Assembly (NCBI RefSeq): GCF_040183065.1
Contig: NC_091120.1
Span: 172,705,988-172,769,987, forward strand
Length of the DNA: 64,000 bases
Direction of reading: 5' to 3'
From: Periplaneta americana
Lineage: Eukaryota > Arthropoda > Insecta > Blattodea > Blattidae
In this document: one piece after another, positions 14,513-25,386 of the stretch
Layout of the letters: every line of letters starts with the position of its first letter
Position numbering within the stretch: position 1 is the first letter of the stretch
Position numbers and translations under genes: made by a program
The notes under the pieces: model-generated
Database searches by the model: none
Seen by the model: the letters and a program-made list of their open reading frames with translations, nothing else
What the model was told of the DNA's origin: nothing

Positions 14513-15662
14513 TGTTGTTGTTGAAAACATACACGAGAAAAATATTTTAGAGACAGGATTATCCCAATATAGAAACAATAATTATGTTTTTGAAGGATAT
14601 ATTTTATTTTCGCTATATTTGTTTAATATGTAGGCTACATAGGTACCGTAGTTACATTACAGCAGGGTATGCTCTTTATTCCTTAGGGCTCTCTCTGTCT
14701 GAAACACCAGAACTCCGCTTCAAGTGGTCCTCTCATGTCACTTATTTTCTGGGCATTGTAACGGAGGCAGATCTGAGACACCAAGATGAACCTAATGTCC
14801 ACGATCTTCATAACAGTGAGGGTGAATATGGCTCCAGTGTCGTCATATACTGCAGCTAAGTAGCGGCAGAGAAGAAGACCAGAGGGCTGCATGCTAGGCA
14901 AGCTTAATGTATTTTAATACTTTGGTTCACATTGCACGAAGCATGAAGGGAAGGAAGTACTGTGGTGCTGCAAAATATCAATTTCGATATTTTCTTGGAA
15001 ATACACGTTTTTAGCACCCCTGATGCCAAGAAAATATCTTTGGACTTGTCTATACATTGCATTAACTATACAACCTATAAATAAAGTCAAATAACGGATG
15101 TACGCCTGGAAACAGGTTTCACTTAGCAGGGCACCGTTCGAAAAATGACAGGCAAGTAGAAGCACGCCTAGCCGTGATTCAGCGCGTCAGCTTTCGGCAT
15201 TAAAATCTCGCGACTTATCAATTATATTACAGATATAATTTACTGACTTACCTTATAATAAATGTACAGAGTGTCTGATTTAAGCTATTCATTTTTGCTT
15301 AGGCAGCCCAAATAACAGTCGTAACATATGGGAGGTATTTAATGGTTTCGTAGGTGGAATCAGGGGTGGGTATAACGTTCACTGACATACCGTAACATGT
15401 GAATGTCACGTATTTTAGTCTTCGTATGCTAATTTTATATTAAACACGTGCTGTCAATCTGTTATGTTAATTCTTTATTTTCTTTCTCCTTTTCAATGTT
15501 TATTCCAGTCTTGGATAATGTTTTATTGAGTCATTTGCTCTTCTTATAATTACTATAGGATTGTTTTCTTAATACGTAAGTTATATTCAATCCTTCAAAT
15601 TAATTTATTTGGTTTGTTTCATCCGAACTAAGCAACGTATCTTTTAAGAACAGACAGCGCAG
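14513..15662. other. no certain gene; possible exon-like patch
   Basis: A patch at about 14683-14850 is richer in G+C than its flanks and open on both strands. On the minus strand it follows a good acceptor-like sequence (pyrimidine tract ending CTGCAG near 14850). No family was recognised. The remainder shows nothing. Confidence 0.3.
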
Positions 15663-15906
15663 AATTGAAGGGTTCAGAGCCATAGTGGGCCAAGCGCCAT
15701 ATATTAAAAGCGTCGAAAACAAGGATTAATATTAAGTGATTACCATAATTTAACGAAACATATAGCAAGTAATATAAAGTATGCACATTAAAATTAAATG
15801 ATATGTCAATCTTCATTAAACTGTGGTATTCATTTAACTTTAACCCTTGCTTTCTCCGTTTTTAATAAATGGCGCTTGGCCCACTATGGCTCTGAACCCT
15901 TCAATT
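15663..15906. mobile_element. 244-bp palindromic MITE
   Basis: The left arm AATTGAAGGGTTCAGAGCCA... is a perfect reverse complement of the right arm for 38 bp, and the match continues to about 50 bp with two mismatches (through GGGCCAAGCGCCAT). No coding. The target duplication is not clear, so the superfamily is left open. Confidence 0.75.
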
Positions 15907-16861
15907 TTAATACAATTTATAAATTTATTTCAAGATACGGTATTTTGAATATGTCACGCCTAGTATCACTACCATGAGAACGTCAAAACCTGGGTAGACC
16001 AAGAAAAAAGCTGGATTCAGATTGTGACAGACTAAATAGTTTAAGACATACGAGATCGATAACAACCCGCATGAAGTTGGACGATGTCGACGTAGTTTGC
16101 GTGCTGCAACATCTTATATTTAATTCTCCTCTCGCTATCTTTCACTTTTGCTGTTATGAGCTTCAGATATTCAAACCGTGAATGGTTGGTAGAATTCGTG
16201 CTTTCATAGCTACTGCTGCGGAATATTCTGATTCATATGATGTTACGATGGGTTGCGTTTTTCTATTTTAAATAGTATTAATTAGAATATTCTAGAATCA
16301 CCTGAAATCGAAGTTCTAAATTAAAAAGTACGAAAGAAAGGACCGAATATTGAACTCTCTCAGGCAGTGGAAACTTTCATACGAACACATCATGAACTAT
16401 CCTCGAGAGATCCGCGTGTTATAAAATAATGCGTATTTCTTTATTCTGACGCATTGTATCAATTAGTCCACCGAATCTATGCTCAATTATTATTATTTTA
16501 GTTGTCCTCAATCGTTACTTAAACTAAAATACAATAGCTGCGAGTTGAAGAATTTCAACGACGAAAAGTTTTGTGTCCATCCCTCGTTTTGCGTGATGCC
16601 TAAAATAATTTATGAACGACTTGAGTGAGACACTCTGTACATTTCACATATTTTGAAAAGATTTCTAGACATTTCTCCATCAATTGAATTGAACCCTAGA
16701 CACAAGGTCCGTTTCATTCAATCTACGAATGACTGTTGTTTTATAAGACTTTAGTTTTAGCAATTTAGACGCTTTCAAAATGATATCTTGAATACACCTG
16801 CCATTTGAGCTAACTTTCTCAACGATTTCGTGGGAAACTGTTCTAGCCTAGAGCCTATGTC
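15907..16861. other. no gene seen
   Basis: AT-rich sequence with no recognisable coding, RNA or terminal-repeat structure. Confidence 0.6.
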
Positions 16862-16873
16862 ATCCAATTTTCC

Positions 16874-17135
16874 GTCCACACCTGTGGAGTAACGGTCAGC
16901 GCGTCTGGCCGCGAAACAAGGTGGCCCGGGTTCGAATCCCGGTTGGGGAAAGTTACCTGGTTGAGGTTTTTTCCGGAGTTTTCCCTCAACCCAATATGAG
17001 CAAATGCTGGGTAACTTTCGGTTCTGGACCCCGCATTCATTTCACCGGCATTATCACCTTCATTTCATTCAGACGCTAAATAACCTGAGATGTTGATACA
17101 GCGTCGTAAAATAACCCAATAAAATAAAAAATAAA
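16874..17135 (+). mobile_element. tRNA-derived SINE, family 1 (copy a)
   Basis: The head resembles a tRNA, with A-box-like GGTCAGCGCGTCTGG and B box GGTTCGAATCCC. The body is conserved (GTTACCTGGTTGAGG, AATATGAGCAAATGCTGGGT) and the tail is ACGCTAAATAACC...AGCGTCGTAAAATAACC plus A-rich repeats. It is flanked by a 12-bp direct repeat ATCCAATTTTCC (16862-16873, 17136-17147). Other copies lie at 17437, 27149, 29162 (minus), 40711 (minus) and, diverged, 61893. Confidence 0.92.
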
Positions 17136-17436
17136 ATCCAATTTTCCTTCAGTTCAAACGCGATTTATACGCTATTTTTTATTATTACTAAAAATAAGTC
17201 CGTTTCTCTCACTTTTTCCACTGAATTCTGGGTTATTTAATCAGATGGCTGTTGAACGCCAGGATATTTTCGCAGATCTATAGCAAGATACTTTTTGCAC
17301 GATTTCTTTGTAATATTCGTAGGCCTGCAATAAATTAAGATTCGCTGTTCTAATGTGCATTGCGTTGCCACAAATTAAACAGAACTTCACTGAATGGAAG
17401 TCAGCTGTATAGTAATACTGTAACCTTGATACTGAC

Positions 17437-17677
17437 GTCCACACCTGTGGAGTAGCGGTTAGCGCGTCTCGCCGCGAAACCAAGTGGTCCGAGTTCGATT
17501 CCCGGTTGGGGAAAGTTACCTGGTTGAGGCTTTTTCCGCTTTTTATGAGCAAATGCTGGGTAACTATAGGTGCTGGACTCCGGACCCATTTCACCGGCAT
17601 TATCACCTTCACCTCATTCAGACGCTAAATAACCTAAGATGTTGATAAAGCGTCGTAAAATAACCTACTAAAAATTA
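17437..17677 (+). mobile_element. tRNA-derived SINE, family 1 (copy b)
   Basis: Same head, body and tail as the copy 300 bp upstream, with a ~14-bp internal deletion in the CCCTCAACCCAAT region. Direct repeat ATACTGAC flanks it (17429-17436, 17678-17685). Confidence 0.9.
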
Positions 17678-17725
17678 ATACTGACCTACGGGTCAGTTGA
17701 ACCTGTTTCCTGGTTAACACTTTGT

Positions 17726-18705
17726 GGGCCGATTGTATAAACCATTTAATCTTAGATCAGAGGTTAAATTGATCCTTGTTTCAGCTGAACTTGGAATTTT
17801 GTGTTGTATAAAGTCTAGTCTGAGATTAATTTGTCTCAAACTAAAGTCAACTTTGACTGAAGAAATTTCTCCGATTAAGTTAGATGATCCAAGTTCAGTT
17901 ATTTCTTTTCTGTTTGAAATATACGAGTGACAGATTGTGCAAATAAAATATCCATTATTATTAATATTAATAGATATGTTAGGTACATTTATTTATATTT
18001 CTTTCAATTTCTTGCCTTAATACACAAACATTCTTATATTTTATAAGGCTCTATCGTGTTCAGCAGTATCAAATAACATAACCTATAATTATATTAAGTT
18101 TATAACAACCATTAATTATTAATGGATATGATATGTACATTCATAAATGTTCAATTAACTGTATTACTAAACGAAAATTGTCGTTTTATAAAGCTTTATT
18201 ATGTTTAGCAGTATCAAACACCATAACATGACAGCAACTTGAGTCAACCTTCTTCTTATTGTCCGCCATTATTTACATTGTACAAAAAAACCAGTGTCTC
18301 CAACAGAGTGTAATACGGAAAGTCGCCAAAAAGTAGTTGTAAAGTCGCTAGATTTCTCATTATCAACAAAGAAAGATTAAATTTTGTCACTATGGGGCGC
18401 TAAAAAGGTCACTAAGTCCCTATTTAAGCAATATAAAAGTTAAAAGAAATTGTTGTTGAAAAAGAGTTAAAGTCGCTAGATTGGCAACACTGAACAAACC
18501 TGTATAACATGGTTCGCGCATCACGTATTTCACCTGTTTATGCGATGTTGCCAAATCCTTTTCACGTGAACTTAGATTGCATTTGAACCAGGGAAATTTG
18601 ATCGCAGAAAAGTTTTATACAATAGAAGAAGTGTCTGAACTCGGTTCACTTTTCGATCTTCGATCAAAGTTGATCTTTAGTCAGGGAGTTTTATACAATC
18701 GGGCC
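17726..18705. mobile_element. TIR element, ~980 bp
   Basis: The left end GGGCCGATTGTATAAA is matched by the inverted right end (GGCCCGATTGTATAAA), followed on both sides by AGATCA/TTGATC-rich text. TGT abuts both sides as a possible 3-bp TSD, which would suggest a Harbinger-like element. Inside, two ~140-bp segments (about 17955 and 18110) are diverged direct repeats. No transposase is visible. Confidence 0.6.
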
Positions 18706-18935
18706 TGTATCTTACAATTTGTATTATAATAATTATTTATGCAACAAGTGGATAATCTTGATGATTATGACATGAGTGAATGTTTGTTGCACGAACTATA
18801 GTGATGATGAGTGTCATAATAAGATTATCCACGAGTTGGATACAACACTTTATGGCATCTTAGCATTATACATTGTAGGAAATAAATTATGAAAGAAATT
18901 CAACCCGGGACAAATTGTCTGACAAATTGTGTTCA

Positions 18936-19323
18936 TATGTTCGTATCGATTAGTTGCGCCTGGCCTTGGCATTAAGTAAAGAGGAATGGATGACCTTGCA
19001 GGTTATGTTACAAATGCTCCTTTATCTTATCAGTATAGTTTGTCTGAACCACAGAACTGTTTTATGTGATATTACAAAAGTGATCCCTACAAAATTATTA
19101 AAGATATGTTACCTTCTGTCCTCCATTTCATTTCTTGTTACACGGCGCGTAGAAGATAGTCAGACGAGCTGCATGCATCCCTATCCAAGCGTTCCGGTAT
19201 TACGTCATATAGCGAATACGTCATTGTTTTTATGGGCACGCGTGCCATAATAAATCAATTATGAACGATATTCGATGTAGTATCAACCTGTTTATAATGC
19301 TAGGATTGCATAAAGAATGTTTT
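18936..19323 (+). repeat. dispersed repeat X, copy 1
   Basis: A ~390-bp sequence from TATGTTCGTATCGATTAG to GCATAAAGAATGTTT that recurs at 33882-34274 at roughly 90 percent identity with small indels. No terminal inverted repeat, RT text or tRNA head is seen, so its class is unknown. Confidence 0.85.
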
Positions 19324-19770
19324 TCGTGTTCAATCAAAAAACGAAAGATCATCTTCTTATCCTTATTTAAGTGCACATTAAATAATTTCATTTGCTCTAT
19401 GTCAGCCGTGCTGAAAATGCGATCGTGCGCCGAGCCACTGTGTAACCTGCAACGTGCATAGCACCTATGGAGGGAGGCGGACACCCGAAGGGGAAGTGAA
19501 ACAACTGTCTGACTTATTAACGGATTTTCATTTTCCTTACATCAAGCACTCAAATATTTTATACAGTATAACGTTACAAACTAATGTTTAGTATGAATAA
19601 CGAAGAAAGAAATGAATAAGAAAACATAGGACACATCACAACCTAAAATTATCTGTCTTCAGAATGTCTCTGCCACAGAGTTTCAAAATCAGAAATTATG
19701 ATACTTACTGCCAGTCGTAGTTGATCTCGACGGTATTTGTCTATCAGTCGTGATCTAAATTTGGTTTTTA
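19324..19770. other. no gene seen
   Basis: Sequence between repeat X and the Gypsy insertion; the short open frames on both strands look like chance. Confidence 0.5.
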
Positions 19771-19774
19771 CTAT

Positions 19775-20496
19775 TGTGACAGCGACGTGAGATTCGAACT
19801 CACGACCAGCGTCCCGCGAGAGAGCATATCGCGCGGGCTTCACGGGGAAAGGGGAAAGGAGCCTACACGCGAGGGGAGGCTGCGCGCAGCTGCTACTCAA
19901 CGCAGTGAATGTGGAACGACCTTCCCGACTATTCCAGAAGTCTGTCGATGTGGAGATATCGAGATAATTCTCTACACACCTGTAGAAAATTCTCGCAACT
20001 ATGATTTTGCTATAAAAGAAGAAGCGCCAGCGAACTCGAGCAGAGTTTTCAGTTATTCAGTCAGTGAGAAAGCCAGAGCAAGCAAGCCAGCCGGAGTTCG
20101 ACTCGAGTGTGCGTCCGCAACTGCGTCAGCAGCCGAAGGCCTGAGTTCGAGTGCAGTGGACCGCAGTTGGAGGGACCTGAGTTCGAGTGCAGTGAACTGT
20201 CTCTGAAGGTCTGTGGTTCGAGATACTGTGAACTCGAGTGACTGAGATAGAAGAACTGTGAACTGAGAACTGATAGTTCTGATTTGTAAATAGTGCTTTG
20301 TAAATATTAGTTAAGATTAACAGTTCATTGTTGTGCGTAATAGTCCAAGTAAATTGTCATTGTCGTCGGTGGAGTGCTATAACGAATACTTTGTTGAGTG
20401 AAGATCCAATTGTTGACGAGAGCGTTTAAGGTGAATTGTAGAAAGGAATTATTGTTGTGACGAATAAATTACATTGTTGTTACAATAAAATTCACA
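19775..20496 (+). repeat. 5' LTR (722 bp)
   Basis: Begins TGTGACAGCG and ends AAATTCACA-type (ATAAAATTCACA). It contains a TATA box and, near its end, two AATAAA signals (about 20464 and 20484). Two diverged units of a 36-bp repeat (GAGTTCGAGTGCAGTGGACC...) lie at about 20141-20200, against three in the 3' LTR. Confidence 0.95.
20011..20018 (+). promoter_or_regulatory. LTR TATA box
   Basis: TATAAAAG in the LTR, followed about 38 bp downstream by TTCAGTTATTCAGTC, an initiator-like sequence of the TCAGT type common in insect retroelements. Inferred promoter. Confidence 0.6.
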
Positions 20497-20497
20497 T

Positions 20498-20515
20498 TGG
20501 TGTCAGAACCGGGAT
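20498..20515 (+). promoter_or_regulatory. primer-binding site
   Basis: TGGTGTCAGAACCGGGAT begins one base after the 5' LTR. It starts with the TGG expected from pairing with the CCA end of a primer tRNA. I could not assign the tRNA. Confidence 0.75.
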
Positions 20516-20525
20516 ATTATCGACA

Positions 20526-21788
20526 ATGGAGAACCTACAGCAGATCCTGCAAGCCATCACGGAAATGAAAGCAGAAATGAACAAACACATCAGTGAGGTG
20601 AAAAGTGATATAAGTGACGAGAAAGCAGAAATGAAAGACGACATGAACAAGCACATCAGTGAGGTTAAGAACGACATAAGTGATGTGAAAACAGAGATGA
20701 AAAGTGACATAAGTGAAGTGAAAGGCGACATAAGCGGAGTGAAAGATGACGTCACTACGCAAATTGAAAGCGTTTCGGCCCACGTAGATGGAATTGTCGC
20801 CATCGTGAAAGACGAACTTAAGGCCGATTTGGACAACCTAAACAAGAATTTTACAACTATAAACGAGACAGTAGCCGAGTTGAGACAGGAGGTAGACCAT
20901 TTCGACGGCAAGATCCGCGATCTCGAATGTCGTCAAGAGGAAACGTGTGTGCTGATGGACCAACATGCTGTAGAAAACAAGCACATCCTCGCGTTGGTGG
21001 ATCGCCAAGCTAGAGAACAGAAACAGATAATTGCCGAGGAAGTTCAACGGGCCGTGGAAAGATCGACGTCAGAATTGAGGACCTCATGTAGTGGCCATGT
21101 GGAACCATCGCCCTCAGCCAGACATCACAACGTCAAGACGCCAAAGTTCGACGGTACGACGTCTTGGGCGATATTCCGTCGCCAGTTCGAGGCCACCGCA
21201 GCACATAATGGGTGGACCCCAGCGGAGAAGACTACTCAGCTGCTGACCGCGCTTCAAGGACAGGCGTCGGAGATTCTTCACAGCGTTCCAGAAGATGGGA
21301 CAGCCGCTGAGATAATGGCGGCCTTGGAGGGACGTTATGGTGACCATCAACTTGCGGCAGCGTTCAGGACCCAACTGAAAACGAGGGTCCAACAGTCAGG
21401 CGAGTCCCTGCAAGAATTCGCGATGGCGGTGGAACAACTGGCCCATAAGGCGCTCAGGGGCCTACCTAATGACTTCATCGCTGGAGAGGCGGCCTACACC
21501 TTCGGCAGCGGAGTTCGAGACCCGGAAATAAAGCAAAAGCTACTCTTGGCAGAGCATCGCACCATCAATGCAGCTCTGGCGGGGGCCCTCAGGATGGAGG
21601 CAGCCAAGTTGACGGCGAACGTCTCGGCATCGCACCGGATTAGGAGCGTCGCGGCGGCCGACGTCGAGGAACGTCAACCGAAATCACCCGAGCGACGAAG
21701 ACGAGGATTGCCTACCTGCTGGTCCTGCGGCGAGCCTGGGCACCTGAGGAGGGACTGTGACCGATCTGGTCACAAACAGGAAAACTAA
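20526..21788 (+). CDS. gag: Gag polyprotein
   Basis: Structural protein of the retrotransposon particle, 420 residues from ATG at 20526. An upstream in-frame GTG lies within the LTR and is not credible as a start. The N-terminal ~70 residues are an acidic/basic heptad-like repeat ([27 protein letters not shown]), probably coiled coil. The central part ([20 protein letters not shown] ... [12 protein letters not shown]) resembles the capsid-like gag region of insect Gypsy elements. A single zinc knuckle [14 protein letters not shown] (residues 398-411) would bind the RNA. The frame is intact. Its end overlaps the pol frame by 28 nt (21761-21788), so pol is in the -1 frame. Confidence 0.93.
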   Translation: MENLQQILQAITEMKAEMNKHISEVKSDISDEKAEMKDDMNKHISEVKNDISDVKTEMKSDISEVKGDISGVKDDVTTQIESVSAHVDGIVAIVKDELKADLDNLNKNFTTINETVAELRQEVDHFDGKIRDLECRQEETCVLMDQHAVENKHILALVDRQAREQKQIIAEEVQRAVERSTSELRTSCSGHVEPSPSARHHNVKTPKFDGTTSWAIFRRQFEATAAHNGWTPAEKTTQLLTALQGQASEILHSVPEDGTAAEIMAALEGRYGDHQLAAAFRTQLKTRVQQSGESLQEFAMAVEQLAHKALRGLPNDFIAGEAAYTFGSGVRDPEIKQKLLLAEHRTINAALAGALRMEAAKLTANVSASHRIRSVAAADVEERQPKSPERRRRGLPTCWSCGEPGHLRRDCDRSGHKQEN

Positions 21789-21802
21789 AAGGGGCCGATG
21801 CG

Positions 21803-22978
21803 ATGAGGGGCACGTCGGCACCGTCATCACCATCCCCTCGGCTGATCTTGAAGACGGTTAACAGAAGATGCGACGATGGGCTGATTGCTGACGGATGGAT
21901 AAGAGGCCGCCCATGCAGAGTACTGGTAGACACCGGGGCGTCGCTCACTATCGCCAGACCGGAAGTCGTGCGTGGCCTACCTGGGAGGACGCCGCTGCGC
22001 CGGTATAAGCTACGTACTGCCTCAGGCGAGAACCTGCCCATCCAAAAGGAGGTTTTCCTGCATCTGACATTGGGAAAGAGGAGACTGGAGATGTGGGTGT
22101 TCGTCGCCAACATCACTGAAGACGTCATCCTGGGACTCGACGCCATGCGGATCTTCGATGCAACGGTGGACGTCAGGCGCCGTATCCTGCGTTTTGGTCA
22201 GGATGAAGTGTTCCTGAGGGACGTCGAAGACCAACCCATGGCCAGCAGACTCACCCTGGAGAATCATGTGACAATCCCGGCAGGCTGCGAGATGGTGGTG
22301 ACGGCAAGACTGGACGGACAACCTAAGAGAAACCTGCTCCTCGATTCGCAAACAACTCCGATAGATGGGGTTTATGTGGCCAGATCCCTACTACCGAATC
22401 AGAAGGTGGTACCGGTGAGGGTCCTGAATGTCACCAATCGGGACAAGGAGGTGCCTAGTGGAACTGTACTAGGTAACGTCGAGCCGGTGGTGTCTGTGAC
22501 GTCGCTGGCAGAAAACGAGGAGTGTCACCGACCACATCCAGATCTAGACCCATCACTGAAAGAGCTGACTCGAGAATTGCCGGCGAATTTAAGCAAAAGA
22601 GAAAGAAGACAAGTCCACGATCTACTGACAGAATTTCAGACAGACGTGTTCAGTCTGTCTGAAAATGACTACGGGAGAACGGAGAAGGTTCAGCACCGCA
22701 TCGACACCGGAAATGCTCGACCAATCAGACAACCTCCTCGACGCGTCCCTCTAGCTAAACAGAGGGAGATTGACAGCCAACTGGAGGGCATGAAAGCAAG
22801 AGGGGTCATCGAGGAATCCGACAGCCCTTGGTCATCACCTGTGGTGCTGGTGAAGAAGAAGAATGGGGACCTGCGTTTCTGCGTGGACTACAGAAGACTG
22901 AATGACGTCACCAGGAAAGACTGCTTTCCCCTTCCACGAATTGACGACACCTTGGACACCCTGGCCGGAGCAGAGTAG
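21803..22978 (+). pseudogene. pol: Pol, first part: protease and start of RT, ends at amber stop
   Basis: The first 391 codons of the pol frame. The frame is open from 21761 in -1 relative to gag, and the first ATG is 21803. The aspartic protease shows VLVDTGAS (catalytic Asp 43) and the later ILGLDAM block. It then runs into reverse transcriptase ([35 protein letters not shown]). TAG at 22976-22978 ends it at a position where related RTs have an aromatic residue, and the same frame continues directly afterwards. So this is one pol gene with a single nonsense change, not two genes. Protease could still be made; RT could not unless the stop is read through. Confidence 0.92.
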
Positions 22979-25375
22979 TTCTCGACGTTGGATCTCAAGT
23001 CAGGATACTGGCAGGTGGCGCTACATCCGGAGGATAAGGAGAAAACGGCATTCTCTACAGGCCAGGGACTATGGCAGTTCACCGTTATGCCGTTCGGCCT
23101 CTGCAACGCTCCGGCTACATTCCAGAGACTAATGGAGTCCGTAATGAGAGGCCTGACATACGACACCTGTTTGCTGTACCTTGATGACGTCATCGTGGTG
23201 GGCAAGACTTTCGGCGAACAGCTGTTGAACCTGAGGAAAGTGTTCGAGAGACTGCGACAAGCCAGGCTGAAGTTGAACCCGAAGAAATGTCATCTATTCC
23301 AGAAGAAGGTCAACTACTTGGGACACGTAGTAGGGACCAACGGAGTGGCCACGGACCCGGAGAAGCTACAAGCCGTCAGAGGATGGCCGAGACCGAGGGA
23401 CAAGCAGGAGCTGCGCCGCTTTCTCGGCCTCTGCACTTATTACAGAAGGTTCGTAGGTGGGTACGCCAACATCGCTAAGCCTCTAACCCAGCTGACCGAG
23501 GAGAAACGACAATTCCAGTGGACAGACGAGGCGGAGTCATCCTTCCAGTCGCTGAAAGAGGCGCTCTGCACTGCTCCTGTACTGGGATATCCCATCCCTG
23601 GAAGGAAGTTCACGCTCGACACGGACGCTAGCAACGTAGGCATCGGCGGAGTACTCTCTCAGGAACAGGACGGGCAAGAGAGGGTGATTGCCTACTTCAG
23701 CCGAACACTATCCAAGGCTGAGAGAAACTACTGTGTGACGCGTAGAGAACTTCTTGCCATTGTGGAAGCCCTGAAGCACTTCCACAAATATTTGTATGGC
23801 CAGGAATTCCATCTGAGGACAGACCATTCTGCACTCACCTGGCTATTGGGCTTCAAGAATCTGGAGGGGCAGACCGCCCGTTGGGTTCAACGTCTGCAGG
23901 AGTACAACTTCACCTCTGAACACCGACAAGGGAAGAAACATTCCAACGCTGATGCCCTGTCACGACGTCCGTGCCCGGATGGCTGCAAACACTGCCTGAA
24001 AGTAGAAGAGCGGGATGGCGCCCACGCAGTCCGAGCAATTGCCGCCCAGCCGAGCCCAGGATGGGATAACGCCGCCATAAGGAGGGAGCATCTGGAGGAC
24101 CCAAACATTGGACAGCTACTACGTGATGTGGAGTCCGGCCAGAGACCAGTATGGGCCGATATCGCCAACCGTAGCACCACTTACAAGAGCTACTGGGCCC
24201 AGTGGGAATCCTTCACTGTCAAGGACGGTATCCTGAAGAGGATTTGGGAGTCGGCCGATGGAAGGACCCACATAGAACAACTTGTCCTGCCCAGGAGCAA
24301 GGTGAAGGAAGTGCTGGAGGAGACTCATGCTGGAGTGACTGGAGGCCACCTGGGAGCCAACAGGACGCTGGACAAGTTAAGGCAGAGGTTCTATTGGTTG
24401 CATCAGAGAACCGACACGGAACAATGGTGCCGAAGATGCGACACCTGTGCAGCCAGTCGCGGACCAAGGATCCGCAGCAGGGGAGCCATGCAGCAGTACA
24501 ACGTGGGAGCTCCTTTTGAGAGGATCGCCATCGACGTTGCTGGACCGTTCCCGGTCACGGATCGCGGGAACCGCTACCTGTTAGTCGCCATGGATTACTT
24601 CACAAAATGGCCAGAGGTGTACGCGATTCCTAACCAAGAGGCTTCGACGGTGGCCGACGCGCTGCTTGACAACTTCATCTGCCGATTCGGGGTGCCCCGG
24701 GAATTGCATAGCGATCAGGGGCGCAACTTCGAATCCAACCTGATGGGAGAATTGTTCGAGCGTCTGGGGGTGCATAAAACCAGGACCACTCCCCTCCACC
24801 CACAGTCCGACGGCATGGTGGAACGATACATTAAAACCGTGGAGGAGCACCTGCGGAAGGTGGTGTCCAACCATCAGCGAGACTGGGATGCCAGAGTTCC
24901 ACTGTTCCTCTTGGCCTACAGAGCTTCGGTCCAAGATACAACAGGGATGACACCGGCAAACATGGTCTTCGGGAGAGAGCTGCGCCTGCCCTGTGATCTG
25001 CTGTTTGGCACGCCACCCAGCGCCGACCAGCCAGCGACTGACTATGTGGCAGAACTCACCGAGAAGTTGAATGGAGTTCACCAACTGGCCAGAGAGCACC
25101 TCAAGATGGCCAGCGACAGGATGAAGGTGCGCTACGACCGATTAGCCAACTCTGCAGGATTCCAGGAGGGCGACCTGGTGTGGCTGTATCGACCTACCAG
25201 GACCAAAGGGAAATCACCAAAGCTGCAGCGTGCCTGGGATGGACCATACCTCGTGGTGACCCGGATCAACGACGTGGTGTACCGCATCCAGCGACAACCT
25301 CGAGGGAAGATGATGATGGTGCATCTGGACCGATTAGCAGCCTACCAAGGGACTGCCCGGGACGAGCAGCCCTAA
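22979..25375 (+). pseudogene. pol: Pol, second part: RT, RNase H, integrase
   Basis: Continuation of pol in the same frame after the amber stop. Numbering is from the TTG codon at 22988. The RT motif A Asp is residue 2 and YLDD is residues 64-67. RNase H has D213, E254, D279 and D322. Integrase has the zinc-binding H447/H454 with C484/C487, and a catalytic triad D516, D576, E612 with the canonical 35-residue last spacing. A C-terminal GPY/F-type module follows (WDGPYLVV). It ends at TAA 25373-25375 and otherwise has no break, so the damage is confined to one codon. There is no good ATG at its beginning, so independent translation is unlikely. Confidence 0.93.
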
Positions 25376-25386
25376 GGAGGGAGCAA
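25374..25386 (+). promoter_or_regulatory. polypurine tract
   Basis: AAGGAGGGAGCAA lies directly before the 3' LTR and overlaps the pol stop codon, the expected site of plus-strand DNA priming. Confidence 0.85.

Noticed and set aside
13830..14578. Long open frames encoding poly-Ile, poly-Tyr, poly-Leu or poly-Asn
   Set aside because: They are direct translations of (AAT)n/(ATT)n arrays on both strands; the same applies at 12768, 33103, 34252, 36191, 36422 (C-terminal part), 40797 and 50202.
16874..16945. tRNA genes at the other B-box sites (27149, 30620, 46535, 53530, 63420)
   Set aside because: Each is the head of a repeated SINE-like unit without a complete cloverleaf.
19787..20206. 139-codon frame at the left LTR (and 133-codon frame at the right LTR)
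   Set aside because: They lie within or across LTR sequence in the same positions of both repeats and match no gag or env; chance frames in GC-rich LTR text.
20492..20911. Minus-strand frames opposite gag and pol
   Set aside because: Shadows of the coding strand with low-complexity Ser/Thr/Phe composition.
25376..25386. Envelope gene expected for an infectious Gypsy-type element
   Set aside because: pol ends 11 bp before the 3' LTR, so no env can be present.
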